A stretch of 64,000 bases of DNA from Bilifractor sp002394235 (GTDB taxonomy: Bacteria > Bacillota > Clostridia > Lachnospirales > Lachnospiraceae): assembly GCF_052118845.1 (NCBI RefSeq), contig NZ_JBQKGJ010000005.1, forward strand, positions 1 to 64,000. Direction: 5' to 3'. Positions 17,191 to 26,038 of the stretch are shown here, piece after piece; position 1 is the first letter of the stretch, and every line of letters starts with the position of its first letter. Under the pieces are notes generated by a model. The model saw only the letters and a list, made by a program, of their open reading frames with translations, searched no databases and had not been told where the DNA came from. Position numbers and translations under genes: made by a program.

Positions 17191-17418
17191 GGGGCAAGAT
17201 AGTAAAATTAATAAGGAAAAATCGAGAAGGAAAAATGAAGAAGAATAAGACGGCATAAGAGGCGGGGCAGGGTAGCAGAATTAATAAGAAGAAATCGAGA
17301 AGGGAAAATAAAGAAGAATAAGGCGGCATAAGAGGCGGGGCAGGATAATAAAACTTATTAGGAAGAGATTGGAGTCGAAATCATGCCAAACAAGAAGAGA
17401 TTGGAGTCGAAATCATGC
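17191..17418. repeat. 73-bp tandem repeat plus 25-bp duplication upstream of radical SAM gene
   Basis: Two full 73-bp units (17191-17263, 17264-17336) and a partial third (from 17337), all purine-rich and beginning GGGGCA. They are followed by a 25-bp segment at 17362-17386 repeated at 17394-17418 (contains GGAGTCGAAATCATGC). The 564-bp gap between asnB and the radical SAM gene holds no other feature I can support. Confidence 0.85.
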
Positions 17419-17651
17419 AGAAGAAATGGAAGAGGATCCGGCCTGTGTCTCGTACGCAGTCACGGATAATAGACAGATTTTGCATAGATGGGTTCAGCCG
17501 AATGATCGGAAAACAGATAAAAACAGGGTAACAGTTTTTTTGAAGTGGGAAAACAGGGAGGATTTTGAGACATAAACGTGAGTTTGTCCGATGGACGGAA
17601 AACGGTTTGAAGCATATAATCCAAGAGAAATGATAAGGAGGAGACAATATC

Positions 17652-19118
17652 ATGGCATCTACACTTGGTTACGTTAAGCATGCAGCAGAGCGTAAGGCTG
17701 TTGAAGTTGTAATCGATGGTTTATTAAAGAGCGCAAAGAATAGTAAAGATAAAAGACAGACCTACCTGACCTTCATGGGATGGGCAGAGAAGTTTTTTGG
17801 AAATAAGGCTTTTTCTGAGGAAAAGGTGGAAGCCGTAAAGAAGGCGATTCAGGATCCGGACAATAAATGGATGAAATTCATTGACCAGATCATTGATGAG
17901 ACCAATCCGCAGTTTGCCAAGATGACACTGCTGAATCTTGGATATGAAGCATTCCTTCGCGGCACGAAGACAATCCGTGCAAACCGCGAGAAGTATAACT
18001 GCAATATTCCGTGGCTGATCCTGTTTGATCCGACCTCCGCGTGCAATATGCACTGTGAGGGATGTTGGTCCGGCACATATGGCCACAAGAACAACCTGTC
18101 CTTTGAGGACATGGACAAGATCATCACACAGGGCAAGGAGCTTGGCGTATACCTGTATCTGATGACCGGCGGAGAACCGATGGTCCGTAAGAAAGATATC
18201 CTGAAGCTGATGGAGAAGCATCATGACTGCTATTTCGCAGCCTTCTCCAATTCTACCCTGATCGATGAGGATCTGGTGAAGGAGATCGCGCGTCTGGGCA
18301 ATATGACCTTCTTCCTTTCTATCGAGGGAACACCGGATACGAATGACGCAAGACGAGGCGAGGGTCATTACGCGGCAGTTATGAAGGCGATGGATCTTCT
18401 GCATGAGTACGGAATTCTCTTTGGTACATCGATCTGCTATACTAAGGCAAACATCGATGCGGTTACGAGCGATGACTTCTTCCATCTTCTGGAGGAGAAG
18501 GGCGCTAAGTTCGGATTCTATTTCCACTATATGCCGACCGGTCAGAACGCGGTACCGGCACTGCTGCCGACTCCGGAGCAGAGAGAGTATATGATCAACA
18601 GAATCCGCTACATTCGTTCCGCGGAGTGTCCGATTCAGTTCTATCCGATGGATTTCCAGAACGACGGAGAGTATGTAGGCGGATGTATCGCGGGCGGAAG
18701 AAACTACTTCCATATTAATGCAAGCGGAGACGCAGAGCCCTGCGTATTTATCCACTACTCCAATACGAACATTCATGACAACTCCATTCTGGAGATGCTT
18801 CAGAGCCCGCTGTTTATGGCATATCACGAGGGACAGCCGTTCAACCGCAACCATCTTCGTCCCTGCCCGATGCTTGAGAACCCGAAGCTGCTTCGTGAGA
18901 TGGTGAAGGAGACGGGAGCACACCAGACCAACGAGGAGGCACCGGAATCCGCAGAGGAGCTCTGTGAGAAGTGTGACGATTACGCTAAGAACTGGGCACC
19001 GGTTGCAGACCGTATCTGGGCGAGCGAGAAACACAAGAAGCCGACCTACGAGAACTACACCAAGGAAAAGAGAGAGCATCCGGAGCTTGCGGCATTTGAG
19101 CATGCTGCTAACGAATAA
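17652..19118 (+). CDS. Radical SAM protein with SPASM-like C-terminus
   Basis: A 488-residue radical S-adenosylmethionine enzyme. An N-terminal region of about 120 residues without Cys precedes the cluster motif CNMHCEGC (Cys 131, 135, 138), followed by MTGGEPM (the GGE motif). The C-terminal part has GCIAGGRNYFHINASGDAEPC (written here as the conserved ends GCIAGG and GDAEPC), CPMLENPK and CEKCDDYA, a pattern of auxiliary-cluster Cys residues like SPASM proteins. Substrate is unknown. It stands alone between asnB and the polyphosphate gene with its own upstream repeats and a strong terminator. AAGGAGGAG precedes the ATG. Confidence 0.87.
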   Translation: MASTLGYVKHAAERKAVEVVIDGLLKSAKNSKDKRQTYLTFMGWAEKFFGNKAFSEEKVEAVKKAIQDPDNKWMKFIDQIIDETNPQFAKMTLLNLGYEAFLRGTKTIRANREKYNCNIPWLILFDPTSACNMHCEGCWSGTYGHKNNLSFEDMDKIITQGKELGVYLYLMTGGEPMVRKKDILKLMEKHHDCYFAAFSNSTLIDEDLVKEIARLGNMTFFLSIEGTPDTNDARRGEGHYAAVMKAMDLLHEYGILFGTSICYTKANIDAVTSDDFFHLLEEKGAKFGFYFHYMPTGQNAVPALLPTPEQREYMINRIRYIRSAECPIQFYPMDFQNDGEYVGGCIAGGRNYFHINASGDAEPCVFIHYSNTNIHDNSILEMLQSPLFMAYHEGQPFNRNHLRPCPMLENPKLLREMVKETGAHQTNEEAPESAEELCEKCDDYAKNWAPVADRIWASEKHKKPTYENYTKEKREHPELAAFEHAANE

Positions 19119-19196
19119 TGGATCCTGTCCGTCTGGAATCTATCCGGCAGTTTAACTGTCAGTCAGATACATTAAATTTTATAAATGGACGAATCC

Positions 19197-19236
19197 GGGG
19201 CTGCCCTGCGAAGAAATTCGCAAGGCAGCCCCTTTT
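19197..19236 (+). terminator. Terminator after the radical SAM gene
   Basis: GGGGCTGCC pairs with GGCAGCCCC, with an inner TGCGAA/TTCGCA stem and a GAAA loop, followed by TTTT. A strong intrinsic terminator. Confidence 0.92.
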
Positions 19237-19237
19237 A

Positions 19238-19545
19238 CTGTATAAGTCCAGTCGCAATGTTCTTGGCCCACGGGGAGCTTGCTCACCAGTGGGCAAGAAC
19301 ATTAGCGACGACAACAGGTATGAGCACGAAGTGACGCGTAAGCGGCACGGAAGTGCGAATATGCGCGAGCAGTGAGCCACATCCGCTCACACAAAGTGTG
19401 AAGCGGTGGGGCGAACGCCGCGACAGACCGACGAAGTCGGTCACCTGTTAGCGGCACGGAAGCTGCGAAGCAGCGAAGTGACGCGGGGACTTATACTGTG
19501 TGTGGCACGACTTATCGCATGGTGGTTTATTGTATAAGCATTGCG
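19238..19545. repeat. Dispersed palindromic repeat, copy 2
   Basis: Starts with CTGTATAAGTCC (19238-19249) and is closed by the near-complement GGACTTATACTG (19487-19498). Inside are the inverted repeat GTTCTTGGCCCAC / GTGGGCAAGAAC and a 64-bp block identical to bases 1-64 of the window. After the right end comes a spacer of the TGTGTGG type and another TGTATAAGC at about 19529. It fills almost the whole gap before the polyphosphate gene. Confidence 0.85.
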
Positions 19546-19609
19546 AGGTGAAATGTTCGTGAAAAAGTGATAAAATCATAATATATACAGAAAAAAGGGA
19601 GGGTGCAGC

Positions 19610-21088
19610 ATGTTAAAGGATTTCGTGAAGACAGTTCCGCCTGAGAGGGAGGAGATCAAAGAGGAACTTAAAACGGCGCGGGAGCAGCTTGCCGGCTATC
19701 AGCTGAAGATCAAGGAGGCAAAGCTTCCGGTCATGGTGATTTTTGAGGGCTGGGGTGCCGCCGGAAAGGGGAGCGTGATCGGCAAGGTGATCCGGAACAT
19801 TGATCCCCGGTTTTTCAAGGTCAAAAATTTTGCGGCGCCGACTGCCGATGAGAAAAGGTATCCGTTCCTCTATCGGTATCTGCTCGAGATCCCGGAGGCG
19901 GGAAAATTTACTTTTTTTGATACCTACTGGCTGGAGGAAGTCGCAAACGGGGTGATGTCCGGAGAAATGAGCGAAGAGGAGTACAAGCAGAAAATTCACA
20001 GCATCAACACGACGGAGCGGTCGCTTCACGACAATGGATATCTGATTTTGAAGTTTTTCTTCCAGATCGGCAGGAAGGAGCAGAAGAAACGGCTGGAGGC
20101 ACTCGCGGCGGACAAGAATACCCGCTGGCGGGTAAACGGTGAGGATCGGAAGGAGAACAGAAATTACGGAAAATGCCTGGAGGTGTATGACCGCTTTCTG
20201 GAGGATACCAACCGTTCTGTCGCGCCCTGGTATATCATCGACGCGGATGACAAGAAATGGGCGGAGCTTCAGGTTCTGCGGTTCCTGAATCAGGGCATTG
20301 ACACGGCACTGAAAAATCAGGCACTGGCGGCTCCGATTCTGCAGAACCCATTCCCCCTGAAGCAGATGCCGAAGCTTGCGGACATTTCCCTGAAGGACAA
20401 GACGATGTCTGAGGAGACGTATCGGGAGGAGCTCAGCAGACTTCAGAAGGAACTGAACCATCTGCATTACGAGCTTTACCGCAAGAAGATACCGGTGATC
20501 ATCGCCTATGAGGGCTGGGACGCGGCAGGGAAGGGAGGCAACATCAAGAGAGTTGCGGGAGCTCTCGATCCGCGGGGATATGAGGTGCATCCGATCGCAA
20601 GTCCGGAGCCTCACGAGAAGGCGAGACATTTTCTGTGGCGATTCTGGACCAGACTCCCGAAGACCGGCCATATCGCGATTTTTGACCGGACCTGGTATGG
20701 AAGAGTCATGGTGGAGCGGCTAGAGGGCTTCTGCTCTGAGAACGACTGGCAGCGGGCCTATAATGAGATTAATGAGTTTGAAAAGGAACTGACGGACTGG
20801 GGAGCGGTTGTGATCAAGTTCTGGGTGCAGATTGACAACGAGACTCAGCTCGAGCGGTTCACGGAACGGCAGAACACGCCGGAAAAGCAATGGAAGATCA
20901 CGGATGAGGACTGGAGAAACCGGGACAAATGGGATTTGTATGAAGGAGCGGTAAATGAGATGATCCGGAAGACGAGCACGACCTTTGCGCCCTGGTACAT
21001 TCTGGAATCTGATGATAAGAAATATGCCCGTATCAAGGCGCTGCGGATTGTGATTAAGCGAATCCGGGAGGCGTGCGGAGAGAAATAA
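19610..21088 (+). CDS. pap: Polyphosphate:AMP phosphotransferase (class II PPK2)
   Basis: Transfers phosphate from polyphosphate to AMP (or a related nucleotide). The 492-residue protein is a fusion of two PPK2 domains, as in class II enzymes. Domain 1 has Walker A GWGAAGKG (about 47-54) but its second motif is FFDTYWLEEV rather than the catalytic FDRTWYGR. Domain 2 has GWDAAGKGG (about 302-310) and intact FDRTWYGRVMVERL (about 354-367), so the C-terminal half is probably the active one, as known for the family. GGGAGGGTG precedes the ATG. No ppk1 or ppx gene is nearby. Confidence 0.94.
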   Translation: MLKDFVKTVPPEREEIKEELKTAREQLAGYQLKIKEAKLPVMVIFEGWGAAGKGSVIGKVIRNIDPRFFKVKNFAAPTADEKRYPFLYRYLLEIPEAGKFTFFDTYWLEEVANGVMSGEMSEEEYKQKIHSINTTERSLHDNGYLILKFFFQIGRKEQKKRLEALAADKNTRWRVNGEDRKENRNYGKCLEVYDRFLEDTNRSVAPWYIIDADDKKWAELQVLRFLNQGIDTALKNQALAAPILQNPFPLKQMPKLADISLKDKTMSEETYREELSRLQKELNHLHYELYRKKIPVIIAYEGWDAAGKGGNIKRVAGALDPRGYEVHPIASPEPHEKARHFLWRFWTRLPKTGHIAIFDRTWYGRVMVERLEGFCSENDWQRAYNEINEFEKELTDWGAVVIKFWVQIDNETQLERFTERQNTPEKQWKITDEDWRNRDKWDLYEGAVNEMIRKTSTTFAPWYILESDDKKYARIKALRIVIKRIREACGEK

Positions 21089-21095
21089 CCTCATG

Positions 21096-21275
21096 CCCGG
21101 CTGCCCCGGCACGCTTTGTAACGCGTGCCGGACTTGCAGAACTGGGGAACAGCAAGAGCTATTCACCGGCTGCCCGGCACACGTTGCTCCGCGTGCCGGA
21201 CGGCGGTGATGAAAACGGAGCAATCCGTGGCTTGTACAGTTTGTGGCAGGATGCATTGTATGGCGTTTTAGTTTT
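21096..21275. repeat. Dispersed palindromic repeat, copy 3 (degenerate)
   Basis: Two diverged copies of a small palindromic unit, CCGGCTGCC...GCGTGCCGGAC (21096-21132, 21165-21200), precede a segment matching the right end and spacer of copy 1: GGAGCAATCCGTGGCTTG, TACAGTTTGTGG, then ATGCAT and TATGGCGTTTTAG. It fills the gap between two convergent genes. Confidence 0.75.
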
Positions 21276-21291
21276 TGCAGACGGTCCGGAA

Positions 21292-22059
21292 TTACTTTGC
21301 GGGCTGGACGCCGGTGATGTCACGGCAGATCTCGCTGGCGATCAGAAGGCCGGCAGCCGGGGGAACAAACGGAGAACTGCCCGGAATATCCCTGCGGTCC
21401 GTACATTTGCGGGCAGTTCCGGGAGGACAGATGCAGTTTGTGCGGCAGCTGATCGACATGTCTTCGAGAGGACGCGTCGGTTTTTCCGTGGAAAAGACTA
21501 CCTTGAGCTTTTTCACCCTGCGCTTTCGCATCTCGTGGCGCATCACCTTCGCCAAGGGATCCATGGTGGTCTTGTAGATGTCGGCGACCTGGAGTTTCGA
21601 GGGGTCAAGCTTATTGCCTGCTCCCATGCAGCTGATCACGGGTACGCCGGCTTTTTTTGCCTGCATGATGATTTCTACCTTGGCGGTGACGGTATCTACG
21701 CAGTCTACGACATAATCGTACTGGGAGAAATCAAACTGGTCCGCGGTCTCCGGCAGATAGAAGCACTTGTAAAGGGAGACATTCACATGTGGATTGATAT
21801 CGAGAATCCTTTCCTTTGTCACATCTACCTTGTACTTTCCAACGGTCCGCCTTGTAGCGACAAGCTGGCGGTTTACATTTGTGAGACAGACCTTGTCGTC
21901 GTCTACGAGATCAACGGCGCCAAGTCCCGCACGGACAAGACCTTCTACGACATATCCGCCGACTCCTCCGATTCCGAATACAATGACCCGGGAGTCCTGT
22001 AATTTTTTTATTCCGTCCTCGCCCAGAAGAAGCTGGGTTCGCGAAAACTGATTCAGCAT
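21292..22059 (-). CDS. tcdA: tRNA threonylcarbamoyladenosine dehydratase (TcdA-like, ThiF fold)
   Basis: E1-like adenylating enzyme that cyclises t6A37 of tRNA to ct6A, in E. coli with the CsdA/CsdE pair. The 255-residue protein begins FSRTQLLLGEDG, has the nucleotide loop GIGGVGGYVVEGLVRAG (from residue 29), the DLVDDDKVCLTNVNRQL segment, DCVDTVTAK, and a Cys-containing C-terminal stretch (ISCRTNCICPPGT). AAAGGTGA precedes the ATG. No cysteine desulfurase is next to it. Other ThiF-family roles cannot be excluded, but the overall pattern fits TcdA best. Confidence 0.88.
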   Translation of the reverse strand: MLNQFSRTQLLLGEDGIKKLQDSRVIVFGIGGVGGYVVEGLVRAGLGAVDLVDDDKVCLTNVNRQLVATRRTVGKYKVDVTKERILDINPHVNVSLYKCFYLPETADQFDFSQYDYVVDCVDTVTAKVEIIMQAKKAGVPVISCMGAGNKLDPSKLQVADIYKTTMDPLAKVMRHEMRKRRVKKLKVVFSTEKPTRPLEDMSISCRTNCICPPGTARKCTDRRDIPGSSPFVPPAAGLLIASEICRDITGVQPAK

Positions 22060-22309
22060 AATGGTTCACCTTTTCTGATTTTTTCTTAAATATATCAGAC
22101 GCAGATTGCATTACGTAATCCGTTCTAAAAATATATTTCGTTGTTGCTTCATTGACATATCTTATAATAATCGTGAGGGAATATCAACAATTTACAAATT
22201 TCTGATAATCGGTGACGCGCAGGGCAAAGGTAGAACTTTCTTCGCCTTATCCGTTAAGTGTGAAGTACAAGGACATGCTGAAAAATAAGTATAAAAGAAA
22301 AAATAGTAC

Positions 22310-22387
22310 TGGATTTTTTGTGAGAAGTCTGCTAGAATGAGTACATCAAATGCAAAGAGGCATTTCCTGTAGAAGGAAGTGCCTCTT
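22310..22387 (+). promoter_or_regulatory. Promoter followed at once by a terminator hairpin (leader of the LuxR-type gene)
   Basis: TGCTAGAAT is an extended -10 (box 22333-22338) with a weak -35 TGGATT at 22310-22315, 17 bp upstream. Transcription would start near 22345 and meet a 13-bp stem at 22355-22383 followed by a run of T. The regulator gene starts 60 bp later. This is either an attenuator or a short terminated RNA. The other 250 bp of the gap (from 22060) show nothing further. Confidence 0.6.
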
Positions 22388-22448
22388 TTTTTGTCTAAAT
22401 TCATCTTTTGAATGTAAATGAACTGGAAGCCGTCTTCAGGAGGTATAA

Positions 22449-23243
22449 ATGATGGATAATTTTCTCGCTTATGACAACCTTTTATATTCTCTGTATACTG
22501 CGATTGATTTTGAGGATCTTAAGGGAAAGCTGCTCTGTCATCTTGAGGAGCTGATTCCGCATCAGTATTCGAGTATCCTGCTGATTGATCCAAATTACAG
22601 CAGAAAGGGCGGAAGTCTGAAGGTATCCGAGTTTTTCTGTAAACCGAGTGAGTTTATGGAGGCGGAGAAAACCTACATGGAGAAATATCCGGAGGCAATG
22701 AACCGCAGACTGAATATCTCAAGAGAAACCGTATCGGTGCGTGAGAGCAGCCTGATGCCGGAGGCGGAACGCCTTCATTCGAAGGTGTACCAGGAATGTT
22801 ACCGGAGATTTGACATCTACGATACACTTCAGCTTTCCATCGCGAGCGGCGATGATCTTCTGGCTGTTCTCACTCTCTTCCGCACCAGAGCGGCGGGAGC
22901 TTTTGCGGATGAAGATGTGTACCTGCTGAAGGCGCTGAGCAAGCATCTGAACACGATTTTCTACAAGCATTGCAGGGAGAGGGACACGGCGGCTTCTGTG
23001 AGCGGCGCGGTGGAGACGATCACGAAGAAGGTTCATATGACGCCGAAGGAGACGGAGATTCTGACACTGATCTTTCTCACAAAATCCAATCTCGAGATCT
23101 GCGACGAGCTCGGAATCAAGGAACATACCCTCCAGAAGCATTTTCAGAACATATACCGAAAACTGAATATTTCCTCGAGATGGGAGCTTCTCCGGTTTGC
23201 ACATGATGGAGCCCAGGGCCTGGGAATGGGACAGGCAAGCTGA
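22449..23243 (+). CDS. LuxR-type helix-turn-helix regulator with GAF-like sensor region
   Basis: A 264-residue DNA-binding regulator. The last 65 or so residues form a LuxR/GerE helix-turn-helix (MTPKETEILTLIFLTKSNLEI, written here as start MTPKETEIL and core NLEICDELGIKEHTLQKH). The first 180 residues look like a GAF/PAS-type alpha-beta sensor domain (LLIDPNY, LLAVLTLFRTRAAGAFADEDV) with no obvious cofactor motif and no receiver domain. CAGGAGGT lies 5 bases before the ATG. The signal and targets are unknown. A promoter plus terminator-like hairpin lies in its leader. Confidence 0.85.
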   Translation: MMDNFLAYDNLLYSLYTAIDFEDLKGKLLCHLEELIPHQYSSILLIDPNYSRKGGSLKVSEFFCKPSEFMEAEKTYMEKYPEAMNRRLNISRETVSVRESSLMPEAERLHSKVYQECYRRFDIYDTLQLSIASGDDLLAVLTLFRTRAAGAFADEDVYLLKALSKHLNTIFYKHCRERDTAASVSGAVETITKKVHMTPKETEILTLIFLTKSNLEICDELGIKEHTLQKHFQNIYRKLNISSRWELLRFAHDGAQGLGMGQAS

Positions 23244-23371
23244 CGACTGCATGGACGGCTGCGCCGGATGGCAAGGACGTGACGGAAAAATGAATATTCC
23301 GGTACACATTGATGTGGGTTTGTGTTAGAATTGTGAGTAAAGCAATCAACTAATAACACAAATCCACATGT

Positions 23372-23440
23372 TGTTGTATAAGCTCTTCGAAAACGAAGAT
23401 AGAGCTCGTCGCACGCGAAGTGTGCGTGATTCTGGATGCG
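23372..23440. repeat. Dispersed palindromic repeat, copy 4 (left end only)
   Basis: TGTATAAGCTCTTCGAAAAC at 23374 onward, followed by a diverged continuation with the inverted repeat GCACGC / GCGTGC. It matches bases 142-184 and the reverse complement of 40310-40363. It ends about 20 bp before the next start codon. Confidence 0.8.
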
Positions 23441-23461
23441 ATAAGCAATTGGAGACTGGCG

Positions 23462-24232
23462 ATGAGAATTCATTTTTATAGAAACTGCACAATGAAGCTG
23501 GAATATGGAGGAAAGGTATTCCTGGTCGATCCGATGTTCCGGGCACATGGGGTCACCCATCAGCTGAAGACGACGCATTACCCGGAAAAACCGCCGCTGA
23601 CAGACCTTCCGGAAGCACCGGAGGAAATTATGAAGGGCGTGAAGGCGGTTCTGCTGACACACGTCCATCCCGGACATATTGATCAGGAGGCCGCGGACTG
23701 TATCCCGAAGGATATGCCTTTTTACACACAGAATCTGAACGACAAGGATCTGGTGCGAAACTACGGAATGAGCAAGACGCAGACCATCAATATGACGCTC
23801 AGCACACATTATGAGGATGTGGACATCATTCGTGTAGCGGGCAGGCATGGCGACGGAAAGATTCAGCATGTGCTGAATACCATGCAGAATTCAAGCGGTA
23901 TCGTACTCCGTAAGGAGGGCGAAAAGACGGTCTACATCACCGGCGATACCGTGTGGTGCAGGGGCGTCCGTGAGGGCATTGGCTATCACCCGGATGTGAT
24001 TATCGCATATCTTGGGCATGCCCACGGGGAAGGAATGCACATTACGATGGGAACAGAGGATCTTGAGAAGATTCAGAGTGCAGCTCCCTATGCAAAAATT
24101 GTGTGCGTTCACATGGAAACCTTTGAAAATCAGGAGTTGACGCGGGATGCCCTGCGCGCGTATGCGATGCAGAGAGGCTTCCTGGATCAGCTGATCATTC
24201 CGGAGAACGGAGACACAATCGAATTCTCCTGA
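23462..24232 (+). CDS. Metallo-beta-lactamase-fold hydrolase, UlaG-like
   Basis: A 256-residue MBL-fold protein resembling the UlaG/YtkL-type lactonase-like group. It starts MRIHFYRNCTMKLEYGGKVFLVDP. The metal motif reads THVHPGHID (about 65-73): the Asp of the usual HxHxDH is Gly, so the second metal site may be altered. Further ligands are visible in ITGDTVW (about 160) and GHAHGEGMH (about 180). The substrate is unknown. ATG 23462 has GGAGA 7 bases upstream; the longer frame starting at 23420 lies inside the dispersed repeat and is unlikely to be used. Confidence 0.82.
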   Translation: MRIHFYRNCTMKLEYGGKVFLVDPMFRAHGVTHQLKTTHYPEKPPLTDLPEAPEEIMKGVKAVLLTHVHPGHIDQEAADCIPKDMPFYTQNLNDKDLVRNYGMSKTQTINMTLSTHYEDVDIIRVAGRHGDGKIQHVLNTMQNSSGIVLRKEGEKTVYITGDTVWCRGVREGIGYHPDVIIAYLGHAHGEGMHITMGTEDLEKIQSAAPYAKIVCVHMETFENQELTRDALRAYAMQRGFLDQLIIPENGDTIEFS

Positions 24233-24271
24233 TCATCTGCTTGTGCGCATGCGCCGTAGCAGGAGGATAAG

Positions 24272-24300
24272 ACGGGCAAACCACGTTTTGTTTTGCCCGT
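24272..24300 (+). terminator. Hairpin after the MBL-fold gene
   Basis: ACGGGCAAA (24272-24280) pairs with TTTGCCCGT (24292-24300); the loop is T-rich and no T-run follows. Probable transcript end before truA. Confidence 0.6.
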
Positions 24301-24395
24301 AGATTGGCGGATGAGGGAATGCCAACTGCTCGCCCACTCAGAGCCAGTGCGTTCCCATCCACAATTTCCGCTCACAAAACGAAAGAATTATATTT

Positions 24396-25154
24396 ATGAA
24401 GAAAAATTATAAGATGCTGGTCAGCTATGACGGCACCCGCTATTACGGATGGGAGCACCAGCCCAATCAGGAAATGACGATACAGGGGAAGCTGGAAACG
24501 GTTCTTTCTAGGATGGTCGGGGCGCCGGCAGATAAACCGGTGACAGTGATCGGAGCCGGACGGACGGATGCAGGCGTGCACGCGAGAGCAATGACGGCGA
24601 ATGTGCTGCTGGATACGGATATGACAGAGCAGGAGATTCAGGAATACATGAACCGTTATCTGCCGGAAGACATCAGTGTCAATGAACTGAAAATCTGCGC
24701 AGACCGTTTTCACAGCAGATTCAAGGCGATTGGAAAGACTTACTGCTATACATGCTGGTACGACCCGCGGGGCGCGAAGCCTGTTTTTGACAGAAGGTAT
24801 GTGACCGTGCTGGACAGAATGCCGGATCTGGAGCGGATGAGAGAGGCAGCGGATATCCTTTCAGGGATGCATGACTTCAGAAGCTTCTGCGGCAATTCTC
24901 ATATGAAGAAATCCACCATACGCGTGGTGGATTCAATAGAGATCCGGCAGAAAGGCCCGTATCTGCGCTTTGTGTATCATGGGAACGGCTTTCTCCAGAA
25001 CATGGTTCGGATCATGACGGGAACTCTTCTTGAGGTCGGATACGGAAAAAGGTCTGCTGGGAGCATGCGGGAACTTCTGGATGCAAGAGATCGGAAGCTC
25101 GCGGGGCCGACGGCGCCCGCGCAGGGGCTTTGCATGATGGAGGTGCAGTACTGA
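24396..25154 (+). CDS. truA: tRNA pseudouridine(38-40) synthase
   Basis: Isomerises uridines 38-40 in tRNA anticodon arms. The 252-residue protein has the TruA signatures SYDGTRYYGWEHQPN (about 9-23), AGRTDAGVHA with the catalytic Asp (about 58), FHSRFKAIGKTYCY, and GNGFLQNMVRIMTGTLLEVG near 205. Length is standard. The ribosome site is weak (GAAAGAA, about 9 bases upstream). It lies just before the ribosomal str cluster but on a separate transcript, since a consensus promoter for rpsL lies downstream. Confidence 0.96.
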   Translation: MKKNYKMLVSYDGTRYYGWEHQPNQEMTIQGKLETVLSRMVGAPADKPVTVIGAGRTDAGVHARAMTANVLLDTDMTEQEIQEYMNRYLPEDISVNELKICADRFHSRFKAIGKTYCYTCWYDPRGAKPVFDRRYVTVLDRMPDLERMREAADILSGMHDFRSFCGNSHMKKSTIRVVDSIEIRQKGPYLRFVYHGNGFLQNMVRIMTGTLLEVGYGKRSAGSMRELLDARDRKLAGPTAPAQGLCMMEVQY

Positions 25155-25314
25155 CCCTATCGATCTGATCAGCCTTATCCGTCATGCATAAAAAGAATCT
25201 GAAAGACAGAATACTGGCCGGCTATAGAGCAGTGCACAGGCTGGATATAGGCTGGGTATACCCGGAATGAGGAAACCCGGGAAACCCGGAAACCGGAATT
25301 AACGCGGTTACAGC

Positions 25315-25386
25315 TTGACATTTATTTTCAGGAACGATATAATAAGCCGGCATGGCAAAAGTGAAAGGCGTTCGTGCGCCTTTTTT
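25315..25386 (+). promoter_or_regulatory. str operon promoter with leader hairpin
   Basis: A perfect consensus promoter: TTGACA (25315-25320), 17-bp spacer, TATAAT (25338-25343). About 15 bases after the expected start, AAGGCG (25365-25370) pairs with CGCCTT (25377-25382) and continues into TTTTTT, an intrinsic-terminator shape in the leader 57 bp before rpsL. It may be an attenuator controlling ribosomal-protein synthesis; the controlling factor is unknown. Confidence 0.8.
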
Positions 25387-25442
25387 CCATGTAATGACTG
25401 AATAAGAAGCAGCCGTAGAAAAACAAGGAGGAAATTAAAGGA

Positions 25443-25856
25443 ATGCCTACATTTAACCAGTTAGTTAAGAAGGGCCGCCAGACTTCCGTAAAGAAGTCCA
25501 ACGCACCGGCATTGCAGAGAAGCTTCAACTCTCTGACAAAGAAATCCGTAAACCAGTCTTCTCCTCAGAAGCGTGGTGTCTGCACAGCAGTTAAGACCGC
25601 TACGCCGAAGAAGCCGAACTCAGCGCTTAGAAAAATCGCCAGAGTACGTCTTTCCAACGGTATCGAGGTTACAAGCTATATTCCTGGAGAGGGACATAAC
25701 CTTCAGGAGCACAGCGTTGTGCTGATCCGTGGAGGAAGAGTTAAGGACCTGCCAGGTACCAGATATCACATCATCCGTGGTACTCTCGATACTGCAGGTG
25801 TTGCCAACAGAAAGCAGGCCCGTTCCAAATACGGCGCCAAGAAGCCGAAGAAGTAA
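25443..25856 (+). CDS. rpsL: 30S ribosomal protein S12
   Basis: Decoding-centre protein of the small subunit, 137 residues. Signature segments are MPTFNQLVKKGR, KKPNSALRKIARVRLSNG (residues carrying the streptomycin-resistance positions, here the usual Lys) and GEGHNLQEHSVVLIRGGRVKDLPG (written here as ends GEGHNLQEH and GGRVKDLPG). First gene of the str cluster with rpsG and fusA. AAGGAGGAAATTAAAGGA precedes the ATG. Confidence 0.99.
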   Translation: MPTFNQLVKKGRQTSVKKSNAPALQRSFNSLTKKSVNQSSPQKRGVCTAVKTATPKKPNSALRKIARVRLSNGIEVTSYIPGEGHNLQEHSVVLIRGGRVKDLPGTRYHIIRGTLDTAGVANRKQARSKYGAKKPKK

Positions 25857-26038
25857 TACAAAAGCAACCAGGATAAGAATTCATTATCTCACTAAAGTTT
25901 TATGGTTTTGTGTAACGGTATTTCGACAACCTCTGCGGCTGCAGGTTGGATAGAAAAATTACCGGTACAGACACATTCGTACCATACCAGATGTGAGTAC
26001 CTGAGATCTAATCGTTAATGATTAAGGAGGGAAGTAAC

